DNA of 64,000 bases from Idiomarina fontislapidosi. GTDB lineage: Bacteria > Pseudomonadota > Gammaproteobacteria > Enterobacterales > Alteromonadaceae. The first letter of the stretch is position 1. Each line of letters starts with the position of its first letter. Below are positions 40,647 to 50,820 of the stretch, piece after piece. The translations under genes were made by a program, and so were the position numbers. A model generated the notes under the pieces. It did no database searches. It had not been told where the DNA came from and saw only the letters and a list, made by a program, of their open reading frames with translations. The stretch covers positions 1-64,000 of the forward strand of contig NZ_QJST01000004.1 in NCBI RefSeq assembly GCF_003226255.1, written 5' to 3'.

Positions 40647-41392
40647 AGGACTTTCGCCTCATTCTTCAGTTTATCGACAAGCTCATCTACGTCTGCCACT
40701 TTTACGCCAGCGCTGCGTTCAGCTGGAGATTCAACCTTGAGCAACTTAACCGTGCGCTTCACTGCGACACCTAAGTCATCGGTCGATACGGTTTCAAGCG
40801 GTTTACGCTTTGCTTTCATGATGTTCGGTAATGAAGCGTAACGAGGTTCGTTCAAACGCAGGTCGGTTGTCACGACGGCTGGCAATGCCAACTTAACCGT
40901 TTGCAAACCACCGTCGACTTCACGTGTCACTGAAACATGACCATCAGTTACTTCGACTTTTGAAGCGAATGTGCCCTGCGGCATGTCGGTCAGCGCTGCA
41001 AGCATTTGACCGGTTTGGTTGTTGTCTGAATCGATCGATTGTTTACCTAGAATCACCATGTCCGGTTCTTCACGCTCAACAACACCTTTAAGGATTTTTG
41101 CCGCTGAAAGTGAATCCGGCATGTCGTCGGTTTCAACTTGAATAGCGCGGTCTGCACCCAAGGCTAATGCAGTACGCAATTGCTCCTGCACCGCTTTAGG
41201 ACCAATGGACACCACCACAACCTCATCAGCAGTGCCCGCTTCTTTTAAGCGCACTGCTTCTTCGACTGCGATCTCACAGAACGGGTTGAGCGCCATTTTG
41301 ACGTTAGCCAAATCGACGTCTGACTGATCTGGCTTCACACGTACTTTGACGTTGTAGTCAATGACGCGCTTCACCGCGACAAGTATTTTCAT
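40643..41392 (-). CDS. etfB: Electron transfer flavoprotein beta subunit
   Basis: Partner of EtfA, binding AMP. The 249 residues begin [19 protein letters not shown] and carry the ETF-beta signature around [26 protein letters not shown]. It is first in the etfB-etfA operon, which has a 137-bp upstream gap shared with the divergent sufE-like gene. Confidence 0.97.
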   Translation of the reverse strand: MKILVAVKRVIDYNVKVRVKPDQSDVDLANVKMALNPFCEIAVEEAVRLKEAGTADEVVVVSIGPKAVQEQLRTALALGADRAIQVETDDMPDSLSAAKILKGVVEREEPDMVILGKQSIDSDNNQTGQMLAALTDMPQGTFASKVEVTDGHVSVTREVDGGLQTVKLALPAVVTTDLRLNEPRYASLPNIMKAKRKPLETVSTDDLGVAVKRTVKLLKVESPAERSAGVKVADVDELVDKLKNEAKVL

Positions 41393-41529
41393 GTCACTTT
41401 CCTTTTGTTGGAACTGATCTAAATTACCTGGATTTATATTTTGTTAACTTCGCTATTATCCTAGACTGGAGGCTATCTCACAAGTTATGCGACAATAACA
41501 GAAATTTGTTGTAATCAGGAGTTTACACA

Positions 41530-41919
41530 GTGATACAGCCTTCACGCAAACCCATGGGTTGGGAAAGACGTTATCGTGAGCTTATCGAACTTGCTAAAAC
41601 GATGCCAGCATTCCCTGAGCCGTATCGGGATGAAGCCCACGAGGTAGCGGGTTGTGAAGCAACTGTTTGGCTTTATTTAGACTGCCAAGACACTCAGCAT
41701 ATTACCGTGCGTTTTGATAGTGTCTCGCGCATTGTGAAAGGATTGCTCGCGCTGATTCAAGCCGAGCTTGATGGTCATAGTGCGGCGACGGTAGCACACT
41801 TTGACATTGATGAATTATTCGCCAGCTATGGTCTTACGCAACAGCTCACGCCGTCGCGTACCAATGGTTTATATAATGTCAGTAAAGTGCTTAAGCAGCG
41901 CGTCGCTCAATACGCTTGA
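41530..41919 (+). CDS. SufE/CsdE-type sulfur acceptor protein
   Basis: Small sulfur carrier that takes persulfide from a group II desulfurase (SufS/CsdA). The acceptor Cys lies in EVAGCEATVWL near residue 50, and the fold segment KGLLALIQAELDG follows. GTG start with CAGGAG 8 bp upstream; 129 residues. Because it lies tail to tail with tcdA (csdL), CsdE is the more likely identity. CsdA itself is not adjacent. The 3' ends overlap by 29 bp. Confidence 0.88.
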   Translation: MIQPSRKPMGWERRYRELIELAKTMPAFPEPYRDEAHEVAGCEATVWLYLDCQDTQHITVRFDSVSRIVKGLLALIQAELDGHSAATVAHFDIDELFASYGLTQQLTPSRTNGLYNVSKVLKQRVAQYA

Positions 41920-42700
41920 GTAACGTCGAAACAGCAAACATGGCAAAACTGCAGGTGACCACCATCGCGGCGCCAAAGCCCGAGCTGCAATTCATTTGCA
42001 TGCTACCGCTACCCGGCTTTTGTAACGTCACCTCACCTTCGTGCTCGCCTGCGATCCAAGGGTAGCGCAACTGCTCCTCAGAATAGATACAGTCGACGCC
42101 CCACTTGCGTTTAGGGTTTTTCGAAAAGTTAAAATCACGACGCAATTTAGAGCGTACTTTAGCAAGCAGTGGGTCTTGTTTTGCCTTTGCCAAATCAGCG
42201 ACCCGAATTTGAGTCGGGTCGATTTGACCACCTGCACCACCGCACACGACTAAGGGGATTTTATTACGTTTGCAATACGCGACCAGCGCCGCCTTGGTAT
42301 TCACGCTATCAATGGCATCCAAGACCGCTGTGACACCCGTTAAGTGGGTCGCAAAGTTATCTTCGAGCAGAAAGTCATCGACAATATTGACTCTGCACGC
42401 CGGGTTAATCGCACTCACACGTTCGGCTAATACTTGGGTTTTAAGTTGGCCAATCGTGTTAAAGTCGGCGGGAAGTTGACGATTAATATTGGTCACACAC
42501 ACATCATCCAGATCGATCAATGTCAGTTCGCCGATACCACTGCGAGCCAGCGCTTCAACGGCCCACGAACCCACCCCACCGAGTCCGGCAATGGCAATGT
42601 GTTGGTTACGAAATGTATTCAGTGCTTTGCGTCCGTAAACGCGTTCAACGCCGCCTTGGGCTTGGTCATTCGGCTCGGGTTGCTTGCTCGCTGACGTCAT
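41891..42700 (-). CDS. tcdA: tRNA threonylcarbamoyladenosine dehydratase TcdA (CsdL)
   Basis: An E1-like enzyme that uses ATP to cyclise t6A37 of tRNA to ct6A; in E. coli it works with CsdE/CsdA. The Rossmann/ATP motif is IAGLGGVGSWAVEALARSG, with TLIDLDDVCVTNINRQ after it and CSSGFGAAMVVT near the membrane-facing C-terminus. It is 269 residues long. The start overlaps the PAS gene by 35 bp. Confidence 0.95.
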   Translation of the reverse strand: MTSASKQPEPNDQAQGGVERVYGRKALNTFRNQHIAIAGLGGVGSWAVEALARSGIGELTLIDLDDVCVTNINRQLPADFNTIGQLKTQVLAERVSAINPACRVNIVDDFLLEDNFATHLTGVTAVLDAIDSVNTKAALVAYCKRNKIPLVVCGGAGGQIDPTQIRVADLAKAKQDPLLAKVRSKLRRDFNFSKNPKRKWGVDCIYSEEQLRYPWIAGEHEGEVTLQKPGSGSMQMNCSSGFGAAMVVTCSFAMFAVSTLLKRIERRAA

Positions 42701-43085
42701 AGAGTATCAGTCCTACCTGAAAGATCTCACCACGCGTATCATGCAGTGGCATAAGGGTAATGTTTTGTTGCATCCACTGTTGCTGGCCGCTCAATGGGCG
42801 ACTGTGTCGAAAACGGAAAACGTAAGGGCGCTGCTCCCAAGTAATAAACACTCGGGCATCGAGGTTCCATACACGCTCGACTTTTTGACGAAACCAGTGC
42901 TCGTCAATTTCGGGACAACATTCAAATAGGATTTTATCACGAACTTGGCTAGGGCGCAGTCCGCTGTGGTTGGTCATGAACTCATTCCACATTTGTATGC
43001 GGTAGTCGCGATCCAATACAACAATACCCATATCAATGGCGCCTAGCAGGCTTAATTTGGCGTGTAGTTCATCCATCTCACTCAT
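42666..43085 (-). CDS. Single PAS-domain protein
   Basis: A 139-residue protein that is almost entirely one PAS domain (about 12-130: GAIDMGIVVLDRDYRIQMWNEFMTNHSGL...). It has no output domain. The start MSEMDELH has AGGAGG 4 bp upstream; a longer frame is rejected. It follows the REC-CheC regulator by 11 bp and so is probably its partner sensor or adaptor. The 3' end overlaps tcdA by 35 bp. Ligand unknown. Confidence 0.82.
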   Translation of the reverse strand: MSEMDELHAKLSLLGAIDMGIVVLDRDYRIQMWNEFMTNHSGLRPSQVRDKILFECCPEIDEHWFRQKVERVWNLDARVFITWEQRPYVFRFRHSRPLSGQQQWMQQNITLMPLHDTRGEIFQVGLILYDVSEQATRAE

Positions 43086-43096
43086 ACTGCCTCCTG

Positions 43097-44101
43097 TTAT
43101 TCTGCATACCAATGAGCGACCTGCTGGTCGAGGCGTAGTACCGCATCTTCGGGTAATAAGATGAGGAGATCGAAACCAATACGATGTTTCGGTAACTGAT
43201 AGCCAATCTCTATTGCTAACACCTTTTGCCAACGTTGCTGAGGTTGGTTGAGTAAGTCAGCTAACGCTTTATGCTGTCCTAGTAAGACTGGCTGTGATGC
43301 CGTAAATTCGACATGCAATTGATGACCTAACCCATTCAAACACGCCGAGGTGATAATTGAGGCAATGTCCATTAACGCTTCAATACGCTGTTGTTGCTCA
43401 TTGCCCGACAGTTGCTCACCCAGCAGTCGGCGCACATCATCAACCGATGTATCAGTGAGTAAAGTCAACGCCTCTCCTAGAATGCCAGAGCCTGCGAAGC
43501 CTTGGCTAACCGCTGATACGCGTTCCGCATGATCGATTGATTGCAACGCCATGTGCAACTCTGATGGCGCAATCCAATTGACATTGGGAACAGGCAACTC
43601 AATAAACTGATTTAATACGCGTGCAATATGGTCGCCCGCTTGGCCCATGGCAACATTAGCAACCTCTCGATAGACATCGAGCGCGTTCGCCGTAACCTCG
43701 ACCTCACTGGCTTCTTGCAGGTGACCACTACTTGGCTGATACAAACCAAACTGCTGCAAATATTGAGCGATCTCAGCGGTTTTGAAAGGTTTTTTTACAA
43801 ATGCGAGCGCACCGAGTCGCATCACGCGCTGATAGGCTTCTGGCTGAATATCACCAGAAATCACAATCACCACACAATCGCGCTCATGTTGGGCGAGGTG
43901 CTCAAGTACCTGATAGCCATCCATCACCGGCATATTCAGATCGAGCAGCAGAAGTTGCGCCTCGCCATTATCAATGCGTTGCAACGCCTGCTCGCCGTGT
44001 TCCGCCTGATACACGGTTGCATCCCAATCCTTGGGTAAACTTTTTAATAGTTGTCTACGCGCCATCCTTGAGTCATCACACAGGGTCACTTTCAAGGTCA
44101 T
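43097..44101 (-). CDS. Response regulator with C-terminal CheC-type phosphatase domain
   Basis: Residues 1-120 form a receiver with phospho-acceptor Asp54 (LLLDLNMPVMDG), acidic DD at 9-10 and Lys in VKKPF near 103. Residues about 140-330 resemble CheC/CheX: the first active site D142-x3-E146-x2-N149 is intact. The pseudo-symmetric second copy (IEALMDIASIITSACLNGLG) has Asp and Ser in place of Glu and Asn, so it is probably inactive. Such fusions may dephosphorylate CheY-type receivers. It pairs with the PAS gene downstream; thyA lies 18 bp upstream. Confidence 0.85.
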   Translation of the reverse strand: MTLKVTLCDDSRMARRQLLKSLPKDWDATVYQAEHGEQALQRIDNGEAQLLLLDLNMPVMDGYQVLEHLAQHERDCVVIVISGDIQPEAYQRVMRLGALAFVKKPFKTAEIAQYLQQFGLYQPSSGHLQEASEVEVTANALDVYREVANVAMGQAGDHIARVLNQFIELPVPNVNWIAPSELHMALQSIDHAERVSAVSQGFAGSGILGEALTLLTDTSVDDVRRLLGEQLSGNEQQQRIEALMDIASIITSACLNGLGHQLHVEFTASQPVLLGQHKALADLLNQPQQRWQKVLAIEIGYQLPKHRIGFDLLILLPEDAVLRLDQQVAHWYAE

Positions 44102-44119
44102 GGGACTAGCCTTAATTGA

Positions 44120-44971
44120 TTAGACTGCAAAAGGATACTTAATGGGTGGATGATACTGATAACCCTCAATAGAAAAGTCATCCTTTGTCACCCACGTTTC
44201 GATATCGTGCAACGTTTTAATCTCAGGGTTAATGTGCAACTGCGGCGATGGATATGGCTCGCGCTTTAGCTGCACATCGCGCATCAACTCAAGCTGGTTC
44301 TCATAGATGTGTGCATTGACGATCTTATGAAACACTTTGCCCGGTTGATGTCCCGTAATACGCGCCATCAGCGCCAGCAACACAAAGCACTGAATTTGGT
44401 TGAAATTGAGTCCCAACGGCACATCGCAACTACGCTGATAAGAGGTTAAATACAGTTTGCCACCGAGTAACGAGAAAGTATGTGTGTGCATACATGGGCG
44501 TAAACATCCCATCTCAAGCTCACCCGGGTTATAAAACGTAACGATCTCACCTCGGTCATCAACGCCATTGGTTAAATCATCGACAACTTTTTGTAACTGG
44601 TCAAATTGGCTACCATCGGGACGTTGCCAAGCGCGCCCTTGTACGCCGTAGACGCGCCCCATATCATCTTCACCCTTACGGTGAGGATTAGCGAGCCAAC
44701 TCGGGTTTTCGTTCGCATTGGCGTTCCATGTATTGCAGCCAATATCACGAAATTGCGCAGCGCTGTCATAACCACGCAAATAGCCCAGTAGCTCCGCAAT
44801 CGCGGCTTTATAGTAACTTTTGCGGGTGGTGATGATAGGAAACTGATTGTGCTCTACATCGTACTCGAGATCGGCATTGATCACCGTGAGGCAATTAATA
44901 CCGGTGCGCTCGTTATGAACCCACTCGCCTTCGTCAATGATACGCTGACACAGCTGAAGATATTGTTTCAT
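44120..44971 (-). CDS. thyA: Thymidylate synthase
   Basis: Methylates dUMP to dTMP with methylenetetrahydrofolate. The nucleophile Cys lies in [10 protein letters not shown], with [15 protein letters not shown] following and a C-terminus of [11 protein letters not shown]. At 283 residues it is slightly longer than E. coli (264), in a surface region near 85-110. It follows lgt, as in many gammaproteobacteria. Confidence 0.98.
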   Translation of the reverse strand: MKQYLQLCQRIIDEGEWVHNERTGINCLTVINADLEYDVEHNQFPIITTRKSYYKAAIAELLGYLRGYDSAAQFRDIGCNTWNANANENPSWLANPHRKGEDDMGRVYGVQGRAWQRPDGSQFDQLQKVVDDLTNGVDDRGEIVTFYNPGELEMGCLRPCMHTHTFSLLGGKLYLTSYQRSCDVPLGLNFNQIQCFVLLALMARITGHQPGKVFHKIVNAHIYENQLELMRDVQLKREPYPSPQLHINPEIKTLHDIETWVTKDDFSIEGYQYHPPIKYPFAV

Positions 44972-44978
44972 TGTCGCC

Positions 44979-45776
44979 CTATGCTTTGGTGCTCTGCTTT
45001 TGCCCGTAAACTAATAACCCAATGCCTAAGATAATCATCGGAATCGTTAGCCACTGCCCCATCGACATGCCAAGTGATAGGAGTCCTAAATGTGCATCGG
45101 GCTCACGGAAAAATTCGATGGTAAAGCGCGCCACGCCGTAACCTAATAAAAATAGTCCACTGATAGCGCCGGTGCCACGAGGCTTACGTTGGAACCACCA
45201 GATCAATGCAAATAAGACTAAGCCCTCGAGTACCGCTTCGTACAGTTGCGATGGGTGACGCGGAACGGGTCCGCCCGATGGGAAAATCATCGCCCAAGGG
45301 ACATCAGTGGCTCGACCCCATAACTCTCCATTAATAAAGTTACCCATGCGTCCAAAGAACAGACCCATTGGCACTAACGGGGCAATCATATCGCCGACAG
45401 CAAGAAATCTGCGCTGAGTGAGATGCGCATAAATATACATGGCCGCAATAACACCGAGCAGACCGCCATGGAACGACATGCCGCCTTCCCAGACACGGAA
45501 TAAGTAGACAGGGTCGGCAATGAACAGGTCGAAATGATAAAAAATGACATAACCTATGCGACCGCCAATCAGCACACCTAAGAAGCACCAAAAGATCAGG
45601 TCTGAAAATTTGTCGCGCGTCCAGTCCGGTGAACGTTCGGCTTGTCGACCGCCCCACCATGACGCGAACGCAAAGCCGAGCAAGTACATCACGCCATACC
45701 AATGTATAGCGAGTGGACCAATGCTAAACAACACAGGATCGATATTGGGAAACTGCATGTATTCGTTCAGTGGCAC
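44979..45776 (-). CDS. lgt: Phosphatidylglycerol--prolipoprotein diacylglyceryl transferase
   Basis: Inner-membrane enzyme that adds the diacylglyceryl group to lipobox cysteines. Seven transmembrane helices; the Lgt signature is [14 protein letters not shown]. Other conserved blocks are [23 protein letters not shown] and [17 protein letters not shown] with AAGGAG 6 bp upstream was chosen; the TTG two codons earlier abuts the ribosome site. It is 265 residues long. It supplies a function BamB and the PilF-like protein both need. Confidence 0.97.
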   Translation of the reverse strand: MPLNEYMQFPNIDPVLFSIGPLAIHWYGVMYLLGFAFASWWGGRQAERSPDWTRDKFSDLIFWCFLGVLIGGRIGYVIFYHFDLFIADPVYLFRVWEGGMSFHGGLLGVIAAMYIYAHLTQRRFLAVGDMIAPLVPMGLFFGRMGNFINGELWGRATDVPWAMIFPSGGPVPRHPSQLYEAVLEGLVLFALIWWFQRKPRGTGAISGLFLLGYGVARFTIEFFREPDAHLGLLSLGMSMGQWLTIPMIILGIGLLVYGQKQSTKA

Positions 45777-45786
45777 GAACAACTCC

Positions 45787-46581
45787 TTAGAAAAATATCA
45801 GTTTTATAGCCACGACAATTAAGAAAATCGCAAATATACGTCGTAATAGTTTAACGGGCAGACTATGCGCCAACTTTGCCCCGATTGGCGCACACAGCAC
45901 CGACGCAATCGAAATCGTCAGCCACGCGGGTACATGAATAATACCCAAAGCTCCGTGAGCGACACCCGAACTGTAGCCTTTAACAATAAAGATAAATACG
46001 GCGCTGCAACCGATGATAAAGCTACCCAGCGACGAGATCGCGATGGCTTGCCGCACAGAAAGTCCGCAGCGTTGCAGGAATGGCACTGTTAATGCGCCAC
46101 CGCCAATCCCAACTAGGCCCGATATCACACCAATGATAGTCGACCCCAAACTCAGCCAGCGCTGCTTGATGCGCCCGACCTGTGCTTTTTGAGCGGCAGG
46201 TGGCATTGCCATGCGTATAGCTAGCACGACTAACACGGTTGAGAAGAATACTTTCAGCCAATGTGGATCAATGGCTGTCACAAGGAAGGCACCCACCATG
46301 GCGCCTATAGATAATCCGGGTAACACACGTACGACCCAAAACCGCTCTTGTAGTCCCGAGCGGTAGTGACTATATGCGGCGCTGGCAGTTGTCATACAAA
46401 TGGTGGCTAGGCTGGTTGCAATCGCTGTGGGCATTACCAAACTCGGTTCAATTCCCAGCTTTGGTGCAAGGTATACGATCAGCGGCACAATCACCAAGCC
46501 GCCACCGATACCCAATAAGCCCGCCAATGTCCCGGCAAATACGCCGCCGACTAAACACCAGATAATCAGCGTCAGATCCAT
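45787..46581 (-). CDS. TSUP family transporter (TauE/SafE)
   Basis: Inner-membrane carrier of the sulfite/sulfonate exporter superfamily. The 264 residues comprise about eight helices in two repeats, each opening with the G-x-GGG motif (AGLLGIGGGLVIVPL; SGLVGIGGGALTVPF). The substrate is uncertain. It sits between ptsP and lgt with 3-10 bp gaps, so it belongs to the rppH-thyA operon. Confidence 0.93.
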   Translation of the reverse strand: MDLTLIIWCLVGGVFAGTLAGLLGIGGGLVIVPLIVYLAPKLGIEPSLVMPTAIATSLATICMTTASAAYSHYRSGLQERFWVVRVLPGLSIGAMVGAFLVTAIDPHWLKVFFSTVLVVLAIRMAMPPAAQKAQVGRIKQRWLSLGSTIIGVISGLVGIGGGALTVPFLQRCGLSVRQAIAISSLGSFIIGCSAVFIFIVKGYSSGVAHGALGIIHVPAWLTISIASVLCAPIGAKLAHSLPVKLLRRIFAIFLIVVAIKLIFF

Positions 46582-46584
46582 GGC

Positions 46585-48858
46585 TTACTTCCCTGCCCGC
46601 ACAAACCCACCAAGGCCCATGCTTTCCATCTTCTCGGCGATCATGCTTCTGACTTGCTCTGGACGGCGTGCTTGTAAAGCCTTGGCAAGCATGACTTGCA
46701 AAGTACTCGAACGGACATTGCGGAGGATCCAACGTACACGATCAACGTTATAGCTGTTCATACTGAGCTGTCGATAACCCATCGCCACTAACAGTAAGGC
46801 ACCGCCAGGATCGCCGGCGAGTTCCCCACACACACTGACTGGTTTACCTAATTCTTCGCATCGCCGTGCGATTTCATCCAAGCTCGCCAGCACCGCTGGG
46901 TGATACGCATCGTACAAGCTGGCTACACGACGGTTATTACGGTCAACGGCAAGTAGGTACTGAGTTAAATCGTTGCTACCCACCGAGAAAAAATCCACTT
47001 TACTGGCAAGCATGGGTAACTGATAGATGGCCGCGGGCACTTCAATCATGACCCCTAACTGAGGCTGAAATAAATTCACGCCAACCGCGCAACCTTGTTC
47101 TTCTGCCACCTCAAAGTAGGCTTGTTTGAGCAACCGTGCCGCTTCCTCGACTTCACTGACACTGGTAATCATCGGCAATAAGATACGTAAATTACTGCGA
47201 CCGATACTCGCGCGCAGCATCGCACGTATCTGCACGAGGAAAATTTCGGGGTGGTCAAGGGTCAATCGGATTCCGCGCCAACCAAGAAACGGATTATCTT
47301 CTTGTAACTTTAAGTACGGTAAGGGCTTATCTCCGCCCACATCCAAAGTCCGCATAATGACGGGTTGGTCAGGGAAGTAATCTAATACTTCCTTGTACAT
47401 CTCGACTTGCTCGTCTTCTGTCGGCAGTTGCTCGCGCATCATAAACGGGATTTCTGAGCGATAGAGACCCACCCCATCAATATTCAGTTGGCGCAGATAA
47501 TCTTGGTGTATATCCAGCCCCAAGTTTAGGTGCAGACTTACACGTTGTCCGTCTTGGGTCTGTGCTGGCAAATGCGCATGCTCAGCGACGATGGACTTAA
47601 GTTCTTCTTCCTCGTCGGCTAGGTGTTGATACTGCTCTCGCACTTGCGGCGGTGGGTTGATATACACTTCGCCAGTGTAGCCGTCGACGATCAATACTTT
47701 TTCAGAGAAATAGTGCAGCTCGATATCATCGACACCGAGTACCGCAGGAATACCCATACTCCGCGCCATAATCGCAGCATGAGAGTTACTCGAGCCGCGC
47801 AGCGAGATAATCCCAGCAATTTTTGCACGGGGGAGCTCTGCGAGCATCGATGCGGTGACTTCGTCGGCGACCAAAATGCCTTGTTCGGGAAATTCTCGGC
47901 GTTTGCGTTGTCGTTGCTGAAGGTGCATCAGCACCCGCTGACCGATATCTCTCACATCGGTTGCCCGCTCGCGCAAGTAGGAGTCTTCTAACGCTTCGAA
48001 TTGGTCAACGAACTCCTCGACCACGTGTTTTAAAGCCGTTTGTGCTCGCCAACCCTTAGCAATCATCTCCTCGACCGCATTACCTAAACTCGCCGCATCT
48101 AACATGCCCTGATAGACATCAAAAATCGCTAAAGTGTCGTCTGGCACTTGCCCATACATGCGTTCAGCAAGCTGCTTTAACTCAGCACGGGTGCGCGCAA
48201 CGGCTTGACGAAACTTGCGCACTTCATGCAGAGGGCGATCGGTTTTTTGCGGAGAGACTTCTTTTAAACTCACTTCAGGACGCGCTACATAGGTTTCCCC
48301 TATCGCGACCCCTGGCGATCCTGGGAGCGCCTGAATACTGTGTACCCAAGGTGAGTGCTCATTGGTTAGTAGCCCTTTCGTGTTGGCATGCGCGATGACA
48401 ACCGATAGCTGGGCAGCAAGTGTAACAACAAAGGCTTCTTCTTCGCGGGTGAAGTGACGTGCTTCACTTTGATGCACCACCAGAATACCGAGCACTTTCC
48501 GGCGATGAATAATCGGCGCCGCCAATAAAGCCCGATACTGCGACTCGTTGGTATCAGAAAGAGCCTTGTTTGCCGGGTGGTTACTGATGTCAGCAATGTT
48601 CAACGGTTCTTCCCGTTGCGCAGCTAAGGAAATGATGCCATCACCAAAATCTACACGAATAGCCTCACCCGATGCATCGGCTAAGCCGTCACTCGCCGCC
48701 ATCACATACTGATGAGCTTGTGCATCTGCGAGGAACACACTGCAGCTGTCGGTCTCAAGCGCAGCACGCACTTGAGACACCATCGTACGAAGCGCCAGCT
48801 GAAAATCAGCCGCTTTATTTACACTCTCGACGATTCGCTGCAGGGTGACCAGCATCAT
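46585..48858 (-). CDS. ptsP: Nitrogen phosphotransferase system enzyme I (EI-Ntr)
   Basis: Autophosphorylates from PEP and passes phosphate to NPr in the nitrogen PTS. The 757 residues have an N-terminal GAF domain (about 5-155), a phospho-histidine domain with the active His in RGSSNSHAAIMARSMGIPA (about 345-360), and the PEP-binding barrel with the catalytic Cys in VSVCGELAGDPGG near 700. The start overlaps the rppH stop in TAATGATG; the second ATG is also possible. Confidence 0.97.
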   Translation of the reverse strand: MMLVTLQRIVESVNKAADFQLALRTMVSQVRAALETDSCSVFLADAQAHQYVMAASDGLADASGEAIRVDFGDGIISLAAQREEPLNIADISNHPANKALSDTNESQYRALLAAPIIHRRKVLGILVVHQSEARHFTREEEAFVVTLAAQLSVVIAHANTKGLLTNEHSPWVHSIQALPGSPGVAIGETYVARPEVSLKEVSPQKTDRPLHEVRKFRQAVARTRAELKQLAERMYGQVPDDTLAIFDVYQGMLDAASLGNAVEEMIAKGWRAQTALKHVVEEFVDQFEALEDSYLRERATDVRDIGQRVLMHLQQRQRKRREFPEQGILVADEVTASMLAELPRAKIAGIISLRGSSNSHAAIMARSMGIPAVLGVDDIELHYFSEKVLIVDGYTGEVYINPPPQVREQYQHLADEEEELKSIVAEHAHLPAQTQDGQRVSLHLNLGLDIHQDYLRQLNIDGVGLYRSEIPFMMREQLPTEDEQVEMYKEVLDYFPDQPVIMRTLDVGGDKPLPYLKLQEDNPFLGWRGIRLTLDHPEIFLVQIRAMLRASIGRSNLRILLPMITSVSEVEEAARLLKQAYFEVAEEQGCAVGVNLFQPQLGVMIEVPAAIYQLPMLASKVDFFSVGSNDLTQYLLAVDRNNRRVASLYDAYHPAVLASLDEIARRCEELGKPVSVCGELAGDPGGALLLVAMGYRQLSMNSYNVDRVRWILRNVRSSTLQVMLAKALQARRPEQVRSMIAEKMESMGLGGFVRAGK

Positions 48859-49397
48859 TAACGCTTCCGTCTATTAGAACGGCCATGTCGCGCATGGCGG
48901 TTCGAGGCTTTGGGGGTGTTCAAACTGGGCATTGCATACGCAGCGAACTCTCTCATTACGCGACGATATACATCACGTTTGAACGATACGACCTGGCGCA
49001 CTGGGTACCAAAAGCTCACCCATCGCCAACCATCAAATTCCGGGTGTCCGGACTGTAGAACGTCGACATCTTCTTCACGACACTTAAGCTTTAACAGAAA
49101 CCACTTTTGTTTCTGTCCAACACACATGGGCCGTTGTTCCCGCCGAATTAACCGTTTAGGTAAACGGTAGCGGAACCAGTGACGGCTGGTGTACAGAATT
49201 TCTACCTGCTCTGGCTTTAGACCGACTTCTTCCCAAAGTTCTCGGTACATTGCCTGTTCAGGGGTCTCACCATCATCGATACCGCCCTGCGGAAATTGCC
49301 AGCTATGCTGGTTGATGCGGCGAGCCCAAAATACCTGCCCATGCCCGTTACAGATGACGATTCCTACGTTTGCACGGAATCCTTCAGCATCTATCAC
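48858..49397 (-). CDS. rppH: RNA pyrophosphohydrolase
   Basis: Removes pyrophosphate from 5'-triphosphate mRNA to start decay. A GTG start at 49397 was chosen: it yields the family N-terminus (M)[14 protein letters not shown] and has GAGG 8 bp upstream. The frame continues 22 residues further but without homology. The Nudix box [22 protein letters not shown] is complete. The 179 residues end in a basic tail ([13 protein letters not shown]). It heads the rppH-ptsP-TSUP-lgt-thyA operon. Confidence 0.95.
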   Translation of the reverse strand: MIDAEGFRANVGIVICNGHGQVFWARRINQHSWQFPQGGIDDGETPEQAMYRELWEEVGLKPEQVEILYTSRHWFRYRLPKRLIRREQRPMCVGQKQKWFLLKLKCREEDVDVLQSGHPEFDGWRWVSFWYPVRQVVSFKRDVYRRVMREFAAYAMPSLNTPKASNRHARHGRSNRRKR

Positions 49398-49463
49398 GCG
49401 AGCATCCTCAATTATTCTTTGATAAAGTGATTCTTCCATAAAGGGCGACTCGGAGCAAATCAA

Positions 49464-50144
49464 ATGCGTTTCCCAGTATCGGCACCAACATCAATTGAGA
49501 CGTTGCTGCAGCGCGCACATCAACTCACTGGACAATCCTTCGCACAGCTTGCTGAGGATGCGGGCTTAGTGATGCCGAACGACCTTAAAAGAGACAAAGG
49601 TTGGGTGGGTATGATGCTCGAGCAGTATCTTGGCGCCAGCGCGGGCTCCAAACCCTTACAGGACTTCCCGGAGCTGGGTGTTGAGCTTAAAACGTTACCC
49701 GTCGATGAATTTGGTCAGCCGCTGGAAACAACATTTGTGTGCGTCGCCCCCTTAGTCAACACTTCAGGGTTGAACTGGTTGAACAGTAATGTACGTAATA
49801 AGTTAAGCTGTGTACTGTGGTTACCCATTGATGGTCGCCGCGCCGTGCCTTTAGGGCAACGTGTGGTGGGTCAGCCGTTTTTATGGCGCCCGACCGCCGA
49901 ACAGGATCAAGCGCTACAGCGTGATTGGGAGGAGCACATGGATCGTATTTCACTCGGTGAGGTCGAGGCGATCACGGCTCGCCAAGGGGAGTTTTTACAA
50001 ATCCGTCCCAAAGCGGCTGACGGTCGCGCACTAACCGATGCGGTGGGGCCCGATGGTCAAATTATCCAAGTGCGTCCGCGCGGTTTTTACCTAAAGAAAA
50101 CCTTTACGCGCGCCATACTAGAGCAGGTGTTTAATGCAGTTTAA
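49464..50144 (+). CDS. mutH: DNA mismatch repair endonuclease MutH
   Basis: Nicks the unmethylated strand at hemimethylated GATC sites in methyl-directed repair. The catalytic D-x(6)-E-x-K appears in [13 protein letters not shown] near residues 68-77. [12 protein letters not shown] closes the fold. It is 226 residues long and divergent from rppH, as in many relatives. Its presence implies Dam methylation in this organism. Confidence 0.97.
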   Translation: MRFPVSAPTSIETLLQRAHQLTGQSFAQLAEDAGLVMPNDLKRDKGWVGMMLEQYLGASAGSKPLQDFPELGVELKTLPVDEFGQPLETTFVCVAPLVNTSGLNWLNSNVRNKLSCVLWLPIDGRRAVPLGQRVVGQPFLWRPTAEQDQALQRDWEEHMDRISLGEVEAITARQGEFLQIRPKAADGRALTDAVGPDGQIIQVRPRGFYLKKTFTRAILEQVFNAV

Positions 50145-50820
50145 TGTGACTCCTCAAGCCAAACGTAATGCCATTAGTTTTTGTGCCATAGCGGTCGGGC
50201 TGATTGCATTACTGGTATTCATGCATCTTGTGCGTGACGACATTCCCGTGGGTATTTCGGTAGTGCTCGGCGCTGCCGCAGGTATTTTGTTACTGCTAGG
50301 TATTGGTAAGCTGATTGAACCGCCGGTCTCATTAGTGATTACCCCGGACACCATTCGCTACATTCACCGGAAAGGTGAGTGGCAACTTGACTGGGATAAT
50401 GTCGTTCGGTTTGATGTGCCGCGCGTACACCGAATGATGGACTTAGAGGATGCGCCGTTTTTAGGCTTTAGGGTCTACAACAACGATGCGGTCTTGCAGT
50501 CGATTTCACCTCGGTTAGCGTCGGCGATCTTATTTGAACAGCGTCAATTGATGACCATGGCGCTGCGCCACGAGCGCCCCGACCAAGCTGATTACAGCGA
50601 GTATTTTGATATTCCCGAGCAATTTGTCAGTTCAGAGGGGCGAGTATACAAAGGGCTGATCGCCGTATTTGGACGCCGAATGGAACAGATGCGAGAACTC
50701 TTAGGCTACGATCTTTATGTCAGCGCGAATGCACTCGACCGAGATATCTATGAGTTTCGTGGCCATCTACAACGGTTGCAAGCATCGCGTCAGGAGGCGA
50801 AGCAAGCACCGTCAGATTAG
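50134..50820 (+). CDS. DUF2982 family membrane protein
   Basis: A 228-residue protein with two N-terminal transmembrane helices (about 12-32 and 38-58), then a cytoplasmic domain with a PH-like look ([33 protein letters not shown]). It matches my memory of DUF2982, found in Shewanella, Vibrio and relatives; function unknown. It overlaps the mutH end by 11 bp, so it is co-translated. Its end overlaps the convergent EAL gene by 4 bp. Confidence 0.75.
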   Translation: MQFNVTPQAKRNAISFCAIAVGLIALLVFMHLVRDDIPVGISVVLGAAAGILLLLGIGKLIEPPVSLVITPDTIRYIHRKGEWQLDWDNVVRFDVPRVHRMMDLEDAPFLGFRVYNNDAVLQSISPRLASAILFEQRQLMTMALRHERPDQADYSEYFDIPEQFVSSEGRVYKGLIAVFGRRMEQMRELLGYDLYVSANALDRDIYEFRGHLQRLQASRQEAKQAPSD

